From: Nocardia asteroides
GTDB taxonomy: Bacteria > Actinomycetota > Actinomycetes > Mycobacteriales > Mycobacteriaceae
Reading direction: 5' to 3'
DNA: 64,000 nucleotides
Assembly (NCBI RefSeq): GCF_021183625.1
Contig: NZ_CP089214.1
Location: 2,976,001 to 3,040,000, forward strand
The first letter of the stretch is position 1. Each line of letters opens with the position of its first letter. Both the position numbers and the translations under genes were made by a program. Below are positions 44,186 through 52,768 of the stretch, in pieces. The notes below the pieces were generated by a model. The model saw nothing but the letters and a program-made list of their open reading frames with translations. It was not told the DNA's origin and did not search any database.

Positions 44186-45162
44186 CGGGGCCACGAGAAG
44201 TGAAAGCCGAAGCCGGAGAGGACCGTTTCGCCAGCCGTTTCCCCGCGACCCATGCCCCATCATCCTCGCTGGTCAATCCATCCGCTTCCGCTTTTGCGCC
44301 CGCTAATGATGGTGGCCATCCGGCCACCACACACCCCCACCGGGTCGGCAAGCACCAGTTGCGCCAGCTGAGCGCGCAGCTCGGCGAACGGGACTGGGCC
44401 ATCCTGCGTTCGGTGGCCGAACACCACTTCTTGACCGTCACGCAGATCTGCGCGCTGCACTTCCACGACCTCAGCCCATCCTCACGATTGCGCCGGACGC
44501 AACGAGTGCTCGGCCGACTGCGAACTGCCGGGGTGCTGGGCACGCTGACGCGGCGCATCGGCGGTATGCAGGCAGGCAGTCACGGACTGGTGCACTACGT
44601 CGCTGCTGCTGGGGAACGGCTGCTACGGCTCGAATCCGGTGCGCCGGTACGCCAACGCTGGCACGAACCCTCGGCCCGCTTCGCCGCCCACCACGTCGCC
44701 GTCGCCGATCTACGCATTGAGCTGGAAACCGCTCATCGGGATGGAGCACTTGAGCTGGTGCGGCGCGAGGTGGAACCGGTGGCATGGCGCCGCTATACCG
44801 GCCTCGGCGGCGTACTGGTCACGCTCAAGCCTGACGCCTACTTCGAAACCGCTGTGCCACCGGGCAGCGACTTCGTCGACGCCTGGCTCGTGGAAGTCGA
44901 TCTCGGCCACGAAACGATCCCCACCCTGATCAAGAAGTGCCACGAGTACGAGCAGTACCGCCGCCAAGGCATCGAACAAGAAGACGGCGGCTTCCCGCTG
45001 GTGATCTGGAGCCTGACCCACACCGACGCCGCCAAGGCCGACCGTCGCCGAACCGCGCTTCACGAGGCCATCGCTGCCGATCGTCAGCTCGATCCCGCCA
45101 TGTTCCGCGTCACCGCCCCCGAACACACACAGCCACTCATGCAGAAAGGAGCTGCCCTATGA
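44182..45162 (+). CDS. replication-relaxation family protein
   Basis: 326 residues. After a disordered N terminus, LSAQLGERDWAILRSVAEHHFLTVTQICALHFHD is the winged-helix signature of this family, followed by LVHYVAAAGERLLRL and an endonuclease-like acidic core FVDAWLVEVDLGHETIPTLIKKCHEYEQYRR. Family members sit on actinobacterial plasmids and ICEs and are thought to act in replication or relaxation of element DNA. In the absence of any recognised relaxase, it is the best candidate for processing the transfer origin. Coupled at both ends. Confidence 0.85.
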   Translation: MTGPREVKAEAGEDRFASRFPATHAPSSSLVNPSASAFAPANDGGHPATTHPHRVGKHQLRQLSAQLGERDWAILRSVAEHHFLTVTQICALHFHDLSPSSRLRRTQRVLGRLRTAGVLGTLTRRIGGMQAGSHGLVHYVAAAGERLLRLESGAPVRQRWHEPSARFAAHHVAVADLRIELETAHRDGALELVRREVEPVAWRRYTGLGGVLVTLKPDAYFETAVPPGSDFVDAWLVEVDLGHETIPTLIKKCHEYEQYRRQGIEQEDGGFPLVIWSLTHTDAAKADRRRTALHEAIAADRQLDPAMFRVTAPEHTQPLMQKGAAL

Positions 45163-46199
45163 CACACACCATTCATCATCAATCGCGACGAGAGTTACAG
45201 CGCAACGCGATCCGCGTCGGCGACGCCCTCGACCAACTCCGGCAGCTGCCGGACAGCACGATCGACCAGGTTGTCACCAGCCCGCCATACTTCCGGCTGC
45301 GCGACTACGCCGCCGATGAGCAGATCGGCTTGGAGCAGCATGTGGACGAATGGGCGGAGCGCCTGGCGGTGGTCAGCGCGGAGGTACACCGGGTGCTGGT
45401 GCCGACCGGCACCTACTGGCTGAACCTCGGCGACACCTACTCGCTGCACCCCTCCCAGGGCGCATCGCGCAAGAACCTGCTGATGGCACCAGAACGCCTG
45501 GCACTGCGGCTGCAACACGATGGTTGGATCATCCGCAACAAGATCATCTGGGCGAAGACGAACCCGATGCCGATCAGCGTCCGTGACCGGCTCGCCTGCA
45601 CTTACGAAGTGATCTACGTACTGGCCAAGCAGCACGCGTATTTCTTCGACCTCGACGCCATCCGCCAGCCGCACAAGACCCGCCCCACCACACCGCGCCC
45701 GAAGCGGCAAGCCAGAGAAGAAGACTGGCGCGGCCCCAACAGCGATAGCAGCACCGGCCTCGACGGGCTCAAGGCGAGGGGCTTGGCGGGGCATCCGCTC
45801 GGCAAAAACCCGGGCGACGTCTGGCAACTCGCCACTGCCAATCACCGCGGCGACCACCACGCCATGTTCCCGCTGACGCTGGCTTCCCGCATGATCGCCG
45901 CTGGATGCCCGGAGGCCCGCTGCACCCGATGCCGACTGCCGTGGCGGCGCCGGCTCATCCGCGCTCTGGGAGGCGTCGCCACCCGAACCGCACTCGCACC
46001 CACCTGCGATTGTCAGGCCCCGAGCGAACCGGGCATTGTGGCCGATCCGTTCATGGGCAACGGCACCACCGCCATCGCTGCCGAAGTACTCGGGCGCGAT
46101 TGGCTCGGCATCGAGCTGAACGCTGAGTTTGCGGCCTCGGCCGAAGCCCGCATCGCCAGTGAGCGCGACCGGCGCACGCACGAATCCAGCGCCACATGA
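45159..46199 (+). CDS. beta-class DNA methyltransferase (N4-C or N6-A)
   Basis: 346 residues. Catalytic motif IV TSPPYF at 40-45 precedes SAM-binding motif I DPFMGNGTT near residue 297, which is the beta-class permutation; SPPY favours N4-cytosine. A central insertion with CTRC...CDC cysteines may bind zinc. It overlaps the upstream gene by 4 bp. No restriction endonuclease lies nearby, so it is probably an orphan that marks element DNA during transfer. Confidence 0.9.
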   Translation: MTHTIHHQSRRELQRNAIRVGDALDQLRQLPDSTIDQVVTSPPYFRLRDYAADEQIGLEQHVDEWAERLAVVSAEVHRVLVPTGTYWLNLGDTYSLHPSQGASRKNLLMAPERLALRLQHDGWIIRNKIIWAKTNPMPISVRDRLACTYEVIYVLAKQHAYFFDLDAIRQPHKTRPTTPRPKRQAREEDWRGPNSDSSTGLDGLKARGLAGHPLGKNPGDVWQLATANHRGDHHAMFPLTLASRMIAAGCPEARCTRCRLPWRRRLIRALGGVATRTALAPTCDCQAPSEPGIVADPFMGNGTTAIAAEVLGRDWLGIELNAEFAASAEARIASERDRRTHESSAT

Positions 46200-46288
46200 G
46201 CGGCAGGGCCTCATCGGTGCCCTGCGGCTGGGGAATTGAAACGGCATCCCGCCGTTCACCAGCCGCACCAACACCGAGGAGGAACACC

Positions 46289-46627
46289 GTGTCCACACCC
46301 GATCAGCAGACCCGCAGCGTCAAGACGCTCGGAGTCAAGCTGGAACCCGATGTCCACGCCCAGCTGAGCTTCATCGCCCAGCTGCGAGAGGGCACCATCA
46401 CCGACGAAATCCTGATCGCCATCCGCACGCACATCGAGCGCGCCAAGGACGATCCGGAACTCCGCTCCCGCGCCGAAGAGGTGCAGGCCGAGATCGAGCG
46501 CGAAGCGGCTGCCCGCCGCGACGCCATCGCCACCCTGTTCGCCGCGCCCGCCACCCCGGACGCGACACCGAACAGCGGCACTGCCCGATCCCGCCAACGG
46601 GGCAAGGAGACCACGTCGGACAGCTGA
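46289..46627 (+). CDS. RHH-like small protein
   Basis: 112 residues from GTG 46289 with GAGGAGG upstream. KTLGVKLEPDVHAQLSFIAQLREGTITDEILIAIRTHIERAK looks like a ribbon-helix-helix DNA-binding fold, with a charged helical tail. Candidate accessory regulator or excision-directionality protein; the role is inferred from size and position only. Confidence 0.7.
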   Translation: MSTPDQQTRSVKTLGVKLEPDVHAQLSFIAQLREGTITDEILIAIRTHIERAKDDPELRSRAEEVQAEIEREAAARRDAIATLFAAPATPDATPNSGTARSRQRGKETTSDS

Positions 46628-46643
46628 GCCCACCGCTCAGCAA

Positions 46644-46699
46644 AGGGCCGGAAGGGTGCAGATCGAGTGAAATTCACTCTCTGCACCCGACCGGCCCCT
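46644..46699 (+). terminator. large hairpin closing the transfer operon
   Basis: Three nested perfect stems: AGGGCCGG-type outer arms, GGGTGCAGA/TCTGCACCC (9 bp) and GAGTGA/TCACTC around AAT, with 2-nt bulges between them. It lies 17 bp after the RHH-like gene. Confidence 0.82.
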
Positions 46700-46802
46700 C
46701 CAACCCATTGGTACGGCGAACTGACCTTTCGGGCAAGAAACCGTAGCGCAGAATTAGCACGAATAAGGCGCCATTCGCGGCAATAGGAGATAAGGAGGAT
46801 AT

Positions 46803-47459
46803 ATGAACAGAAACGATTCACAAGAATCAGAGGCAACAGCGGGCAGCAAAAATTCCGCAGGAGCCAACCGAGGATCGCAACCGAAACCCGAGCCGAAAAT
46901 ATACGTGGCCGATCTCGCCGCGTACAACAATGGCGAGTTACGCGGCGTCTGGCTCGACGCCGCGCGGGATGCCAGCGCCATTTACGACGACATACACGCC
47001 ATGCTGGCAGCCTCGCCTCAGAATGTTTACGGCGGATCAGTTGCGGAAGAGTTCGCCATCCACGACCATGAGCAGTTCGGCAATTGCCGTATCGGTGAAT
47101 ATGCCAGTATCGAACGAGTCAGCAAGCTGGCTCGTGGCATCGCTCTCTACGGGTACGCCTACGCTGCGTGGGCCGATGTACACGAAGAAGAGCCGGAGCT
47201 GTTCGACCATTTTCCGCGCGCCTATATCGGACAGTACGAGTCACTCGAAGCGTACGCCCAATACGGACTTGACGAGCGGGAAGCGGAAAGGCAACTGGCC
47301 ACGCTACTGGCTGGATCAGACCTGGCTGACCTAGCTGGATACATCACAATCGACGTGCCAGCCCTGGCCCGCGACATGCACGACGGCGGCGACATCACCG
47401 CACATCGGGCACCACCTGAACACGGCGGAGGCGTCTGGCTATTCAACGAACGCCCATGA
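46803..47459 (+). CDS. ardA: antirestriction protein ArdA
   Basis: 218-residue acidic DNA mimic that blocks type I restriction enzymes when element DNA enters a new host. PKIYVADLAAYNNGELRGVWLDA and EEFAIHDHEQFGNCRIGEYASIERVSKLARGIALYGYAYAAW match ArdA domain 1 and the following helices; strongly acidic overall. ATG follows AAGGAGG. Own promoter region after a strong terminator. Confidence 0.93.
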   Translation: MNRNDSQESEATAGSKNSAGANRGSQPKPEPKIYVADLAAYNNGELRGVWLDAARDASAIYDDIHAMLAASPQNVYGGSVAEEFAIHDHEQFGNCRIGEYASIERVSKLARGIALYGYAYAAWADVHEEEPELFDHFPRAYIGQYESLEAYAQYGLDEREAERQLATLLAGSDLADLAGYITIDVPALARDMHDGGDITAHRAPPEHGGGVWLFNERP

Positions 47460-47557
47460 CCTGAGTAAACACCTTTCACCGTTGTACATTCCACATGTGG
47501 TAGCTATTGCCCCGGCGAAGCAAAAGGGAGAAAATTGGGAAAAGGAGCAAAGCAGAA

Positions 47558-47953
47558 ATGAACGACTTACCCACCGACGATAGAGACCCAGAATCGACAC
47601 CACTCGGTGAGCTCCTCAAGAAGCTTCGCGAAGAACGCGGCCTGACTTACTATGCCCTTCAAGAGCGGACGGGCATCGAAAGAACGAACATCCGCAGAAT
47701 CGAAGTGGGCACACTGTCGAATGTCAAGCCAGCCACATTGGAAAGGCTCGCCGACGCGCTCGACGTCGATGTGGAAGATTTCTACGAAGCCCACTGGAAG
47801 ACGACTTCCCAGCCACTTCCGAGCCTGCCAACCTACTTCCGCACCAAGCACCGCTACCTGACCGAGGGCGACATCGCCAAGATTGAGAACTTTGTCCAAC
47901 GCACCGAAGAGGAGCGAATCCAGACGAGTCATGAGCACGGCAACCCGCAATAG
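47558..47953 (+). CDS. XRE-family regulator, ImmR-like
   Basis: 131 residues from ATG 47558, preceded by AAAGGAG. The HTH is LGELLKKLREERGLTYYALQERTGIERTNIRRIEVGTLSNVKPATLERLADALDVDVEDF (about 12-70). It lies just upstream of an ImmA-like protease gene, the arrangement by which ICEBs1-type elements control excision: protease cleavage of the repressor derepresses the element. Likely regulates the recombinase operon. Confidence 0.88.
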   Translation: MNDLPTDDRDPESTPLGELLKKLREERGLTYYALQERTGIERTNIRRIEVGTLSNVKPATLERLADALDVDVEDFYEAHWKTTSQPLPSLPTYFRTKHRYLTEGDIAKIENFVQRTEEERIQTSHEHGNPQ

Positions 47954-48026
47954 GCTGCGACTGATCAGCCCCCGATTTCTCTCTTTAGCACCAATATTTT
48001 TTAATGCCACCCGGAAGGAGGCTTCT

Positions 48027-48656
48027 ATGAACCGACCCCAGAACTCACCAACGTTGACTGCACTGCGGCGGATGCTCCCGCGGCGAGCCGTCACCTACCG
48101 CGAGGCGATCACCATCGCCGAGCACCAAGCCAACCGCCTCACGTCAGCATGGGGGAGCCACTCCGTCCGGGAAGACGGCATCCGAGCCCTGACCCGGATC
48201 GATATCGTTCGGGCCGACCCTTCCGAATGCGGCGACAGCACCCACTCAGGAGCCAGCCGCTATACCGGCGGCCGGTGGATCGTCTGGCTGGACGCCACCG
48301 AATCCGAAGCCCGGCAGCGCTTCACCTTGTGCCACGAGCTCAAGCACATCCTCGATTGGCCCCATCAGTCCAGCTACCGCAACCTCACCCAGCAGGAAAT
48401 CGAGCGGGTCTGCGATCACTTCGCTGGATGCCTGCTGATGAGCAAGCGCGCCATCTACCAGCTTTGGGGTGACGGCCTGCGCACTCCAGAAGCGCTCGCC
48501 GCCGCCTGTCGCGTCTCGCTGGCAGCCATGAAGGTACGGCTCAAGATCCTCAGACTGCCGATCAACAGTGGCCGCCAGCATGCCCACGCCTGCCGTACAC
48601 GCCCGTACACACGCTTCCCCGCCCCCACCCCCCAACGAGCGGAGATCTGCGCATGA
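48027..48656 (+). CDS. ImmA/IrrE-family metallopeptidase
   Basis: 209 residues, ATG after GGAAGGAGG. Zinc-protease motif H103-E-L-K-H107 (FTLCHELKHILD) with the downstream glutamate region ERVCDHFAGCLLM. The expected substrate is the adjacent XRE repressor. Its stop overlaps the recombinase ATG (ATGA at 48653), so protease and recombinase are translated together, linking derepression and recombination. Confidence 0.9.
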   Translation: MNRPQNSPTLTALRRMLPRRAVTYREAITIAEHQANRLTSAWGSHSVREDGIRALTRIDIVRADPSECGDSTHSGASRYTGGRWIVWLDATESEARQRFTLCHELKHILDWPHQSSYRNLTQQEIERVCDHFAGCLLMSKRAIYQLWGDGLRTPEALAAACRVSLAAMKVRLKILRLPINSGRQHAHACRTRPYTRFPAPTPQRAEICA

Positions 48657-50380
48657 CGACCAACCGACGTACTTCCGCCGATCTGCTGCTCGGCTTCTCT
48701 CGATCGGCTACCGACCCCGGCCGACGGGGCCGGGCGGTATCGCTGCTGCGCGTCTCGACTGAGCGGCAGACCCATACCGCCACCGATCTTGAAGAAGACG
48801 GCCTGTCGATTGCTACCCAGCGCGACCACAACGACGCCAAGGCCGAAAAGCTCAATGCCGACGTGGTCAAGGAGTTCATCGAGCCCGGCTACTCCGGCAA
48901 GACGATCGACAAACGGCCGATCATCCGGGAAATCATGGAGTACCTCCACGCGACCCCGGACATCGACTATCTGATCGTCTACATGCGCTCGCGTGCCTTC
49001 CGCAACCACTTCGACGCTGCCGTGCTCCAGATCCAGCTTCAGAAGCTCGGCGTCCGGCTCGTGTCGGCGAAGGAGGACTTCGGCGAGGGCCCGCAGGCGG
49101 TGGCGATGGAAGGAATGATCGACATCATGAACGGCCTGCAGAACACCCTGCAAGGCCTCGACATCTCCACCAAGATGCGCCAGAAGGCGATCAACGGCGG
49201 CACACTGGGGCAAGCCCGGCTCGGCTACCTGAACGTCAGCATCGAACTCGACGGAAAGAAGATCAACACCGTCGACGTGGACGAGAAGCGCGCGCCGCTC
49301 GTCGTCAAGGCGTTCGAGCTGTACGCCACCGGCGACTACACGCTGGAACGCCTGGAAGCCACGATGGCCGACCTCGGCTTGACCGCCCGCGCAAACCGGC
49401 GCTGGCCCGAACGGCCCGTCACCTTCAAGTGGCTGCACCGCATGCTCAAAGACCCGTACTACATCGGCTACGTCACCTACCAGGGCGAGGTCTACCAGGG
49501 GCGCCACGAAGCCCTCATCGACCCGGAGCTGTTCTATCGCGTGCAGGAGGTGATGGCCTCCCGCAGCGGCAGCGGGAGCCGTGACCGGGTGTACTACCAC
49601 TACCTCAAGGGTGGCCTATTCTGCGACCGCTGCGCCAAGCACGACCGCACCGCGCGGCTCATCTACACCGAAGCCAAAGGCCGGGGTGGCACCTACCAGT
49701 ACTTCTTCTGTCGTATGCGCAAGGAGGGAACCTGCGACCTGCCGTTCCTGCCCGTCGAACTCGTCGAGGCCGCAGTGCTCGACCACTACCGCGCCCTCCA
49801 GCTGGAGCCGGAGTTCATCGCCAACGTCACCAAGATCCTCGATGATGCGGTTACCGACCGCCAAGGCAGCGTCCGCGCCATGCACGCCCAGCTCAACCGA
49901 CGGCTCAAGGAGCTGGACGTCAAGGAAGAACGCCTGCTCGATCTGGCCACCGAAGGCGAGCTGCCCCAAGCCAAAATCAAGGCCCGGCTGCGCAAGATCG
50001 AGATCGACCGCGAAAGCGCCCGCTCCCGCATGGTCGGCACGACAGCCGAACTCGCCACCGGCGTCGAAGTCGTCAAGACCGCACTGGAGCTGGCCGCCAA
50101 CCCTTACAGCCTCTACCAGCGCGCCGATGACGACACCCGCCGGTTCATGAACGAAACCTTCTTCCAGGCGCTCTACCTGGACGACACCGGCATACAGACA
50201 GGCACGCTCAAACCACCCTTCGACGACTTCCAGGAAGCCGAACGGCTGTGGAGCACGGCGCAGATGCCGGAAACGACAAGAGGCCCCCGCATTGCGGAAG
50301 CCTCTTATCAGGCGGACAAGTCCGGAGAACCGACCCTGTCGGGCATTGTTTTGGTCTCCGGTTTGAATAAGACCTCTGTG
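48653..50380 (+). CDS. large serine recombinase, catalytic part; gene split at the att site
   Basis: 576 codons up to the att core. Resolvase domain: SLLRVSTERQ with catalytic Ser35 and YMRSRAFRN; recombinase domain about 180-310; zinc ribbon C324, C327, C353, C361 (FCDRC ... FFCRMRKEGTC); coiled coil about 400-470. There is no stop before the core: the frame continues across tRNA-Ala in antisense to 51958 (1,101 codons), which is unlikely to be functional. In the circular form it joins in phase to the double-HTH ORF at 23215-23661, giving about 723 residues. ATGA overlap with the ImmA-like gene. Confidence 0.9.
50363..50371. repeat. right arm of the reconstituted attP dyad
   Basis: TTGAATAAG, exact inverse complement of 23231-23239. 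In the circle the arms are separated by 22 bp that include the TCTGTGG core, a 40-bp symmetrical site of the size serine integrases use. Confidence 0.65.
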
Positions 50381-50381
50381 G
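50375..50381. repeat. right attachment core (attR)
   Basis: TCTGTGG; its last three bases are the complement of the tRNA 3' CCA. Crossover here leaves tRNA-Ala intact. Confidence 0.78.
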
Positions 50382-50454
50382 TGGAGCTAAGGGGAATCGA
50401 ACCCCTGACCTTCTCGATGCGAACGAGACGCGCTACCAACTGCGCTATAGCCCC
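50379..50454 (-). tRNA. tRNA-Ala (anticodon CGC)
   Basis: 76 nt including an encoded CCA. Acceptor GGGGCTA pairs with TAGCTCC, the anticodon stem TCTCG/CGAGA encloses loop TTCGCAT (anticodon CGC), and the T arm is AGGGG-TTCGATT-CCCCT. The 3' end is the target of the integrated element; the gene remains complete. Confidence 0.95.
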
Positions 50455-50512
50455 GTGCGGCTCCTGGGAACCGCGCTGTGACACTGTATCAGGGCAGCGC
50501 CGCAGACTCCGA

Positions 50513-50554
50513 ATCGGGGCCGTGAGCTGGGGCGATGCCCGGCACGGCCCCGAT
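50513..50554. terminator. hairpin downstream of glpR
   Basis: ATCGGGGCCGTG and its exact complement CACGGCCCCGAT, 12 bp each, with an 18-nt loop, 6 bp beyond the glpR stop and upstream of tRNA-Ala. Confidence 0.75.
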
Positions 50555-50560
50555 CGGGGA

Positions 50561-51757
50561 CTATTCGCCCGCGGCGCGGCGCATGTCCTCGGTGCGGTTG
50601 CGGAGGGCGCGGGCGGCGGCCGGGTCGAAGGTCTCCAGCTGTTCGAAGTCGGGGGCTTCGTCGTCCGGTTCGAGCAGGACGGAGCGGCGGCGCAGGGTGC
50701 GGGCGGTGTCCCGGTCCATGCCGACGGCGGCGCGGGCCGGGCGGCGCGGGGCCGCGGGCTCGGCGTCTTCGTCCTCGGTCCGGGTGCGGCCGCGGTCGAG
50801 CCGGGCGGAGCGGCGGCGCCGGATCTCCTCCTCCATCCGCACCTGCTTGCGCAGGTACGCGAGGTAGCCGATGAGCACGACGAGGCTCAGGCCGGTGCCC
50901 CACCACAGCGCGGGGGCGACGGCGAGGCCGAGGCCGCCGCAGAGCAGACCGGTGAGCAGGAGGCCGAGCACGGCGCGCTGCCGGAAGGTGTAGCGGGCGG
51001 CGCGGGCGATGGCGTCGGCTTCCGGGTCGTAGCCGCCGCGGCCGCGGCGGGTGGGCACGAAGTCGTCGTCGGTGCGCTCGGCGGGCTCCGCTGTGTCCTG
51101 TTCGTCGGCGGAGCCGGTCTCCTCGTCCTCGTAGAGGTCGTCGTCATCGAGGCGCGCGGGGGCCTTGGCGGGAGCGGGCGGGATGCGCGCGCTCACCCGG
51201 GTGGCGGCGTCCTCGTCGGTTTCGGGTTCGGGGGCGTCGTCGTCCTGGTACTCGCCGTCGTCCTCGTAGGGCTCGTCCTCGTACTCGGCGGCCTCGGCGG
51301 CGGGCTCCGGGGCCTGGTCATCCGCGTCGTCGACGTCCTCGTCGGTGCGGTCGTCGGCGTCCGCCGCGTCGTCGTACTCGTCGTCCGCGTCGTACTCGGT
51401 GGCGGTCTCCCCCTCGGTATCGGGCAGCTCTGTGTCCGCGGGCCGATCCTCCTCGGCGCGGGGATCGGTGACGGTGTGTTCGTCGTCGGTGACGGGCTCG
51501 TCGGCCGAAGTCGTCATCCGATCCTCCGCATCATCGCTCTGGGGAAGCCTTCTCGTGCGTCGGGGTGGCCGGTAGTCGGGGTCGGTGTCGTGCGGGCCGT
51601 TCTTGCGGCGGCGTTTCGAGCCGCCCCGGTACAGCACGCGGGTCGCCAGCGCGGCGTCGGTGGTGCGCCGGATGCGCGGGTGGCGGTTGGCGAGCATGGG
51701 GAAGAGAACGAAGACCCACAGCACGACGAGCCCGATCCACAGGATCGAATTCGGCAT
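50561..51757 (-). CDS. glpR: Glp receptor / divisome membrane protein GlpR (SepX)
   Basis: 398 residues. An N-terminal membrane helix (SILWIGLVVLWVFVLFPMLA), a long acidic disordered linker, and two further helices (AVLGLLLTGLLCGGLGLAVA, GTGLSLVVLIGYLAYL) followed by a basic tail. This matches the actinobacterial protein that recruits the gephyrin-like molybdotransferase Glp to the division site, and glp lies two genes upstream. ATG 51757 has GGAGG 9 nt upstream. The gene order matches Rv0996 beside Rv0994/Rv0995. Confidence 0.85.
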   Translation of the reverse strand: MPNSILWIGLVVLWVFVLFPMLANRHPRIRRTTDAALATRVLYRGGSKRRRKNGPHDTDPDYRPPRRTRRLPQSDDAEDRMTTSADEPVTDDEHTVTDPRAEEDRPADTELPDTEGETATEYDADDEYDDAADADDRTDEDVDDADDQAPEPAAEAAEYEDEPYEDDGEYQDDDAPEPETDEDAATRVSARIPPAPAKAPARLDDDDLYEDEETGSADEQDTAEPAERTDDDFVPTRRGRGGYDPEADAIARAARYTFRQRAVLGLLLTGLLCGGLGLAVAPALWWGTGLSLVVLIGYLAYLRKQVRMEEEIRRRRSARLDRGRTRTEDEDAEPAAPRRPARAAVGMDRDTARTLRRRSVLLEPDDEAPDFEQLETFDPAAARALRNRTEDMRRAAGE

Positions 51758-52105
51758 GTCGTCAACACCTCCGTCCCCGCCGGGATTGGTCCACTCGGCC
51801 CGCGGCCGGGCCGCACCCCGCCGAGCGACCGCGCAGGCCCTCGTCCGGGGCGGCGGTTCGGCCGCCGCGGAGGTACTTCGGCCCGCCCCCTCATCGGCCG
51901 GCCGAGCACCCCACAGGCTCCGTGCCGACGGCGCGGGACGCACCACCGACGTCCGTAGGTTAATTCCGGGTAGAGATCACAACGAGCAGGCGCGCCGTGC
52001 ACTTGCGCCACAGCAGTCACATTTCCACCAGTTCCGCGGCGCGTGCAGCCACCGTATTCCTTTCCCCCGAACGACGAATCCCCTTCGGCAGTGCGACACC
52101 GCAGC
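51758..52105. other. non-coding gap between rimJ-like gene and glpR
   Basis: 348 bp with no supportable gene on either strand. It probably holds the glpR promoter and leader; no clear hexamers or dyads stand out. Confidence 0.5.
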
Positions 52106-52756
52106 TCAGAGCGGTGTCGCGCGTCCCTCCCGCACGATCCGGTCGACCACGGTGCCGGTGACCTCTTCGACCGTGATACCCACCAGGAGGTGATCACGCC
52201 AGGCGCCGTCCACATCGAGGTAGCGGCGCAGCAGCCCCTCCTCGCGGAAGCCCGCGTGCCGCAGCACCGCCTGGCTGGCCAGGTTCTCCGGCCGTACGGT
52301 GGCCTCCACCCGATGCAGCCCCACCGGCCCGAAGCAGTGGTCGAGGCCGAGCGCGAGCGCCGCGGTGGCCACGCCCTTCCCGCTCAGGTCGCGCGCCACC
52401 CAGTAGCCGATCCAGGCCGAGCGCAGCGCCCCGCGCACGATATTGCCCACCGTGATCTGCCCGGCGAAGTCGCCGTCCACCTCGATCGCGAGCGGGACCA
52501 TGGCGCCCCGCCGCGCCTCCGCCTTCAACCCGGACCAGAGCGACGGCCAGTTCGAGGCGTGGTTGCGCGCCTCCCAGGTGCCGCGGCCGGTCGGCTCCCA
52601 CGGCTCCAGGTGGTCGCGGTCGCGCAGCCGGATCCGGCTCCAGGAGGCGGCGTCCCGCAGCCGCACCGGCCGCAACCGCACCTCACCGGCGGCGACCATG
52701 ACCGGACCGATCTTGGCCGGCCATCCCGGATGCTGCGCACCCCGGAGAACGCTCAT
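52106..52756 (-). CDS. GNAT acetyltransferase, RimJ-like
   Basis: 216 residues. RimJ/RimL-type GNAT fold: VRLRPVRLRDAASWSRIRLRDRDHLEPWEPTG at the N terminus, acetyl-CoA segment VARDLSGKGVATAALALGLDHCF and the closing LHRVEATVRPENLASQAVLRHAGFREEGLLRRYLDVDGAWRDHLLVGI. N-terminal acetylation of a ribosomal protein is the family's named role but unproven here. ATG 52756; a GTG at 52765 is possible. Same position as Rv0995. Confidence 0.88.
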   Translation of the reverse strand: MSVLRGAQHPGWPAKIGPVMVAAGEVRLRPVRLRDAASWSRIRLRDRDHLEPWEPTGRGTWEARNHASNWPSLWSGLKAEARRGAMVPLAIEVDGDFAGQITVGNIVRGALRSAWIGYWVARDLSGKGVATAALALGLDHCFGPVGLHRVEATVRPENLASQAVLRHAGFREEGLLRRYLDVDGAWRDHLLVGITVEEVTGTVVDRIVREGRATPL

Positions 52757-52768
52757 ACCCGGCACGCC

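Larger units (their letters stand above)
23212..50381. mobile_element. 27.2-kb integrative element at the 3' end of tRNA-Ala(CGC)
   Basis: Bounded by the direct repeat TCTGTGG at 23212 and 50375. The right copy overlaps the 3' CCA of tRNA-Ala. Near the right end are an XRE regulator, an ImmA-like protease and a serine recombinase. Transfer-type genes (VirD4/TraG-like ATPase, replication-relaxation protein, ArdA) mark it as an integrative mobilisable or conjugative element, although no relaxase or T4SS channel gene is recognised. Cargo includes a Gabija-like pair, Lsr2 and several unknown operons. Base composition changes sharply inside it, with AT-rich islands at 23.7-26.5, 29.5-31 and 37.7-39.4 kb. 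Confidence 0.88.

Noticed and set aside
50381..51958. Extension of the recombinase frame to a 1,101-residue protein
   Set aside because: The extra 525 codons run antisense through tRNA-Ala and glpR and have no family resemblance; they are open only because of high G+C.
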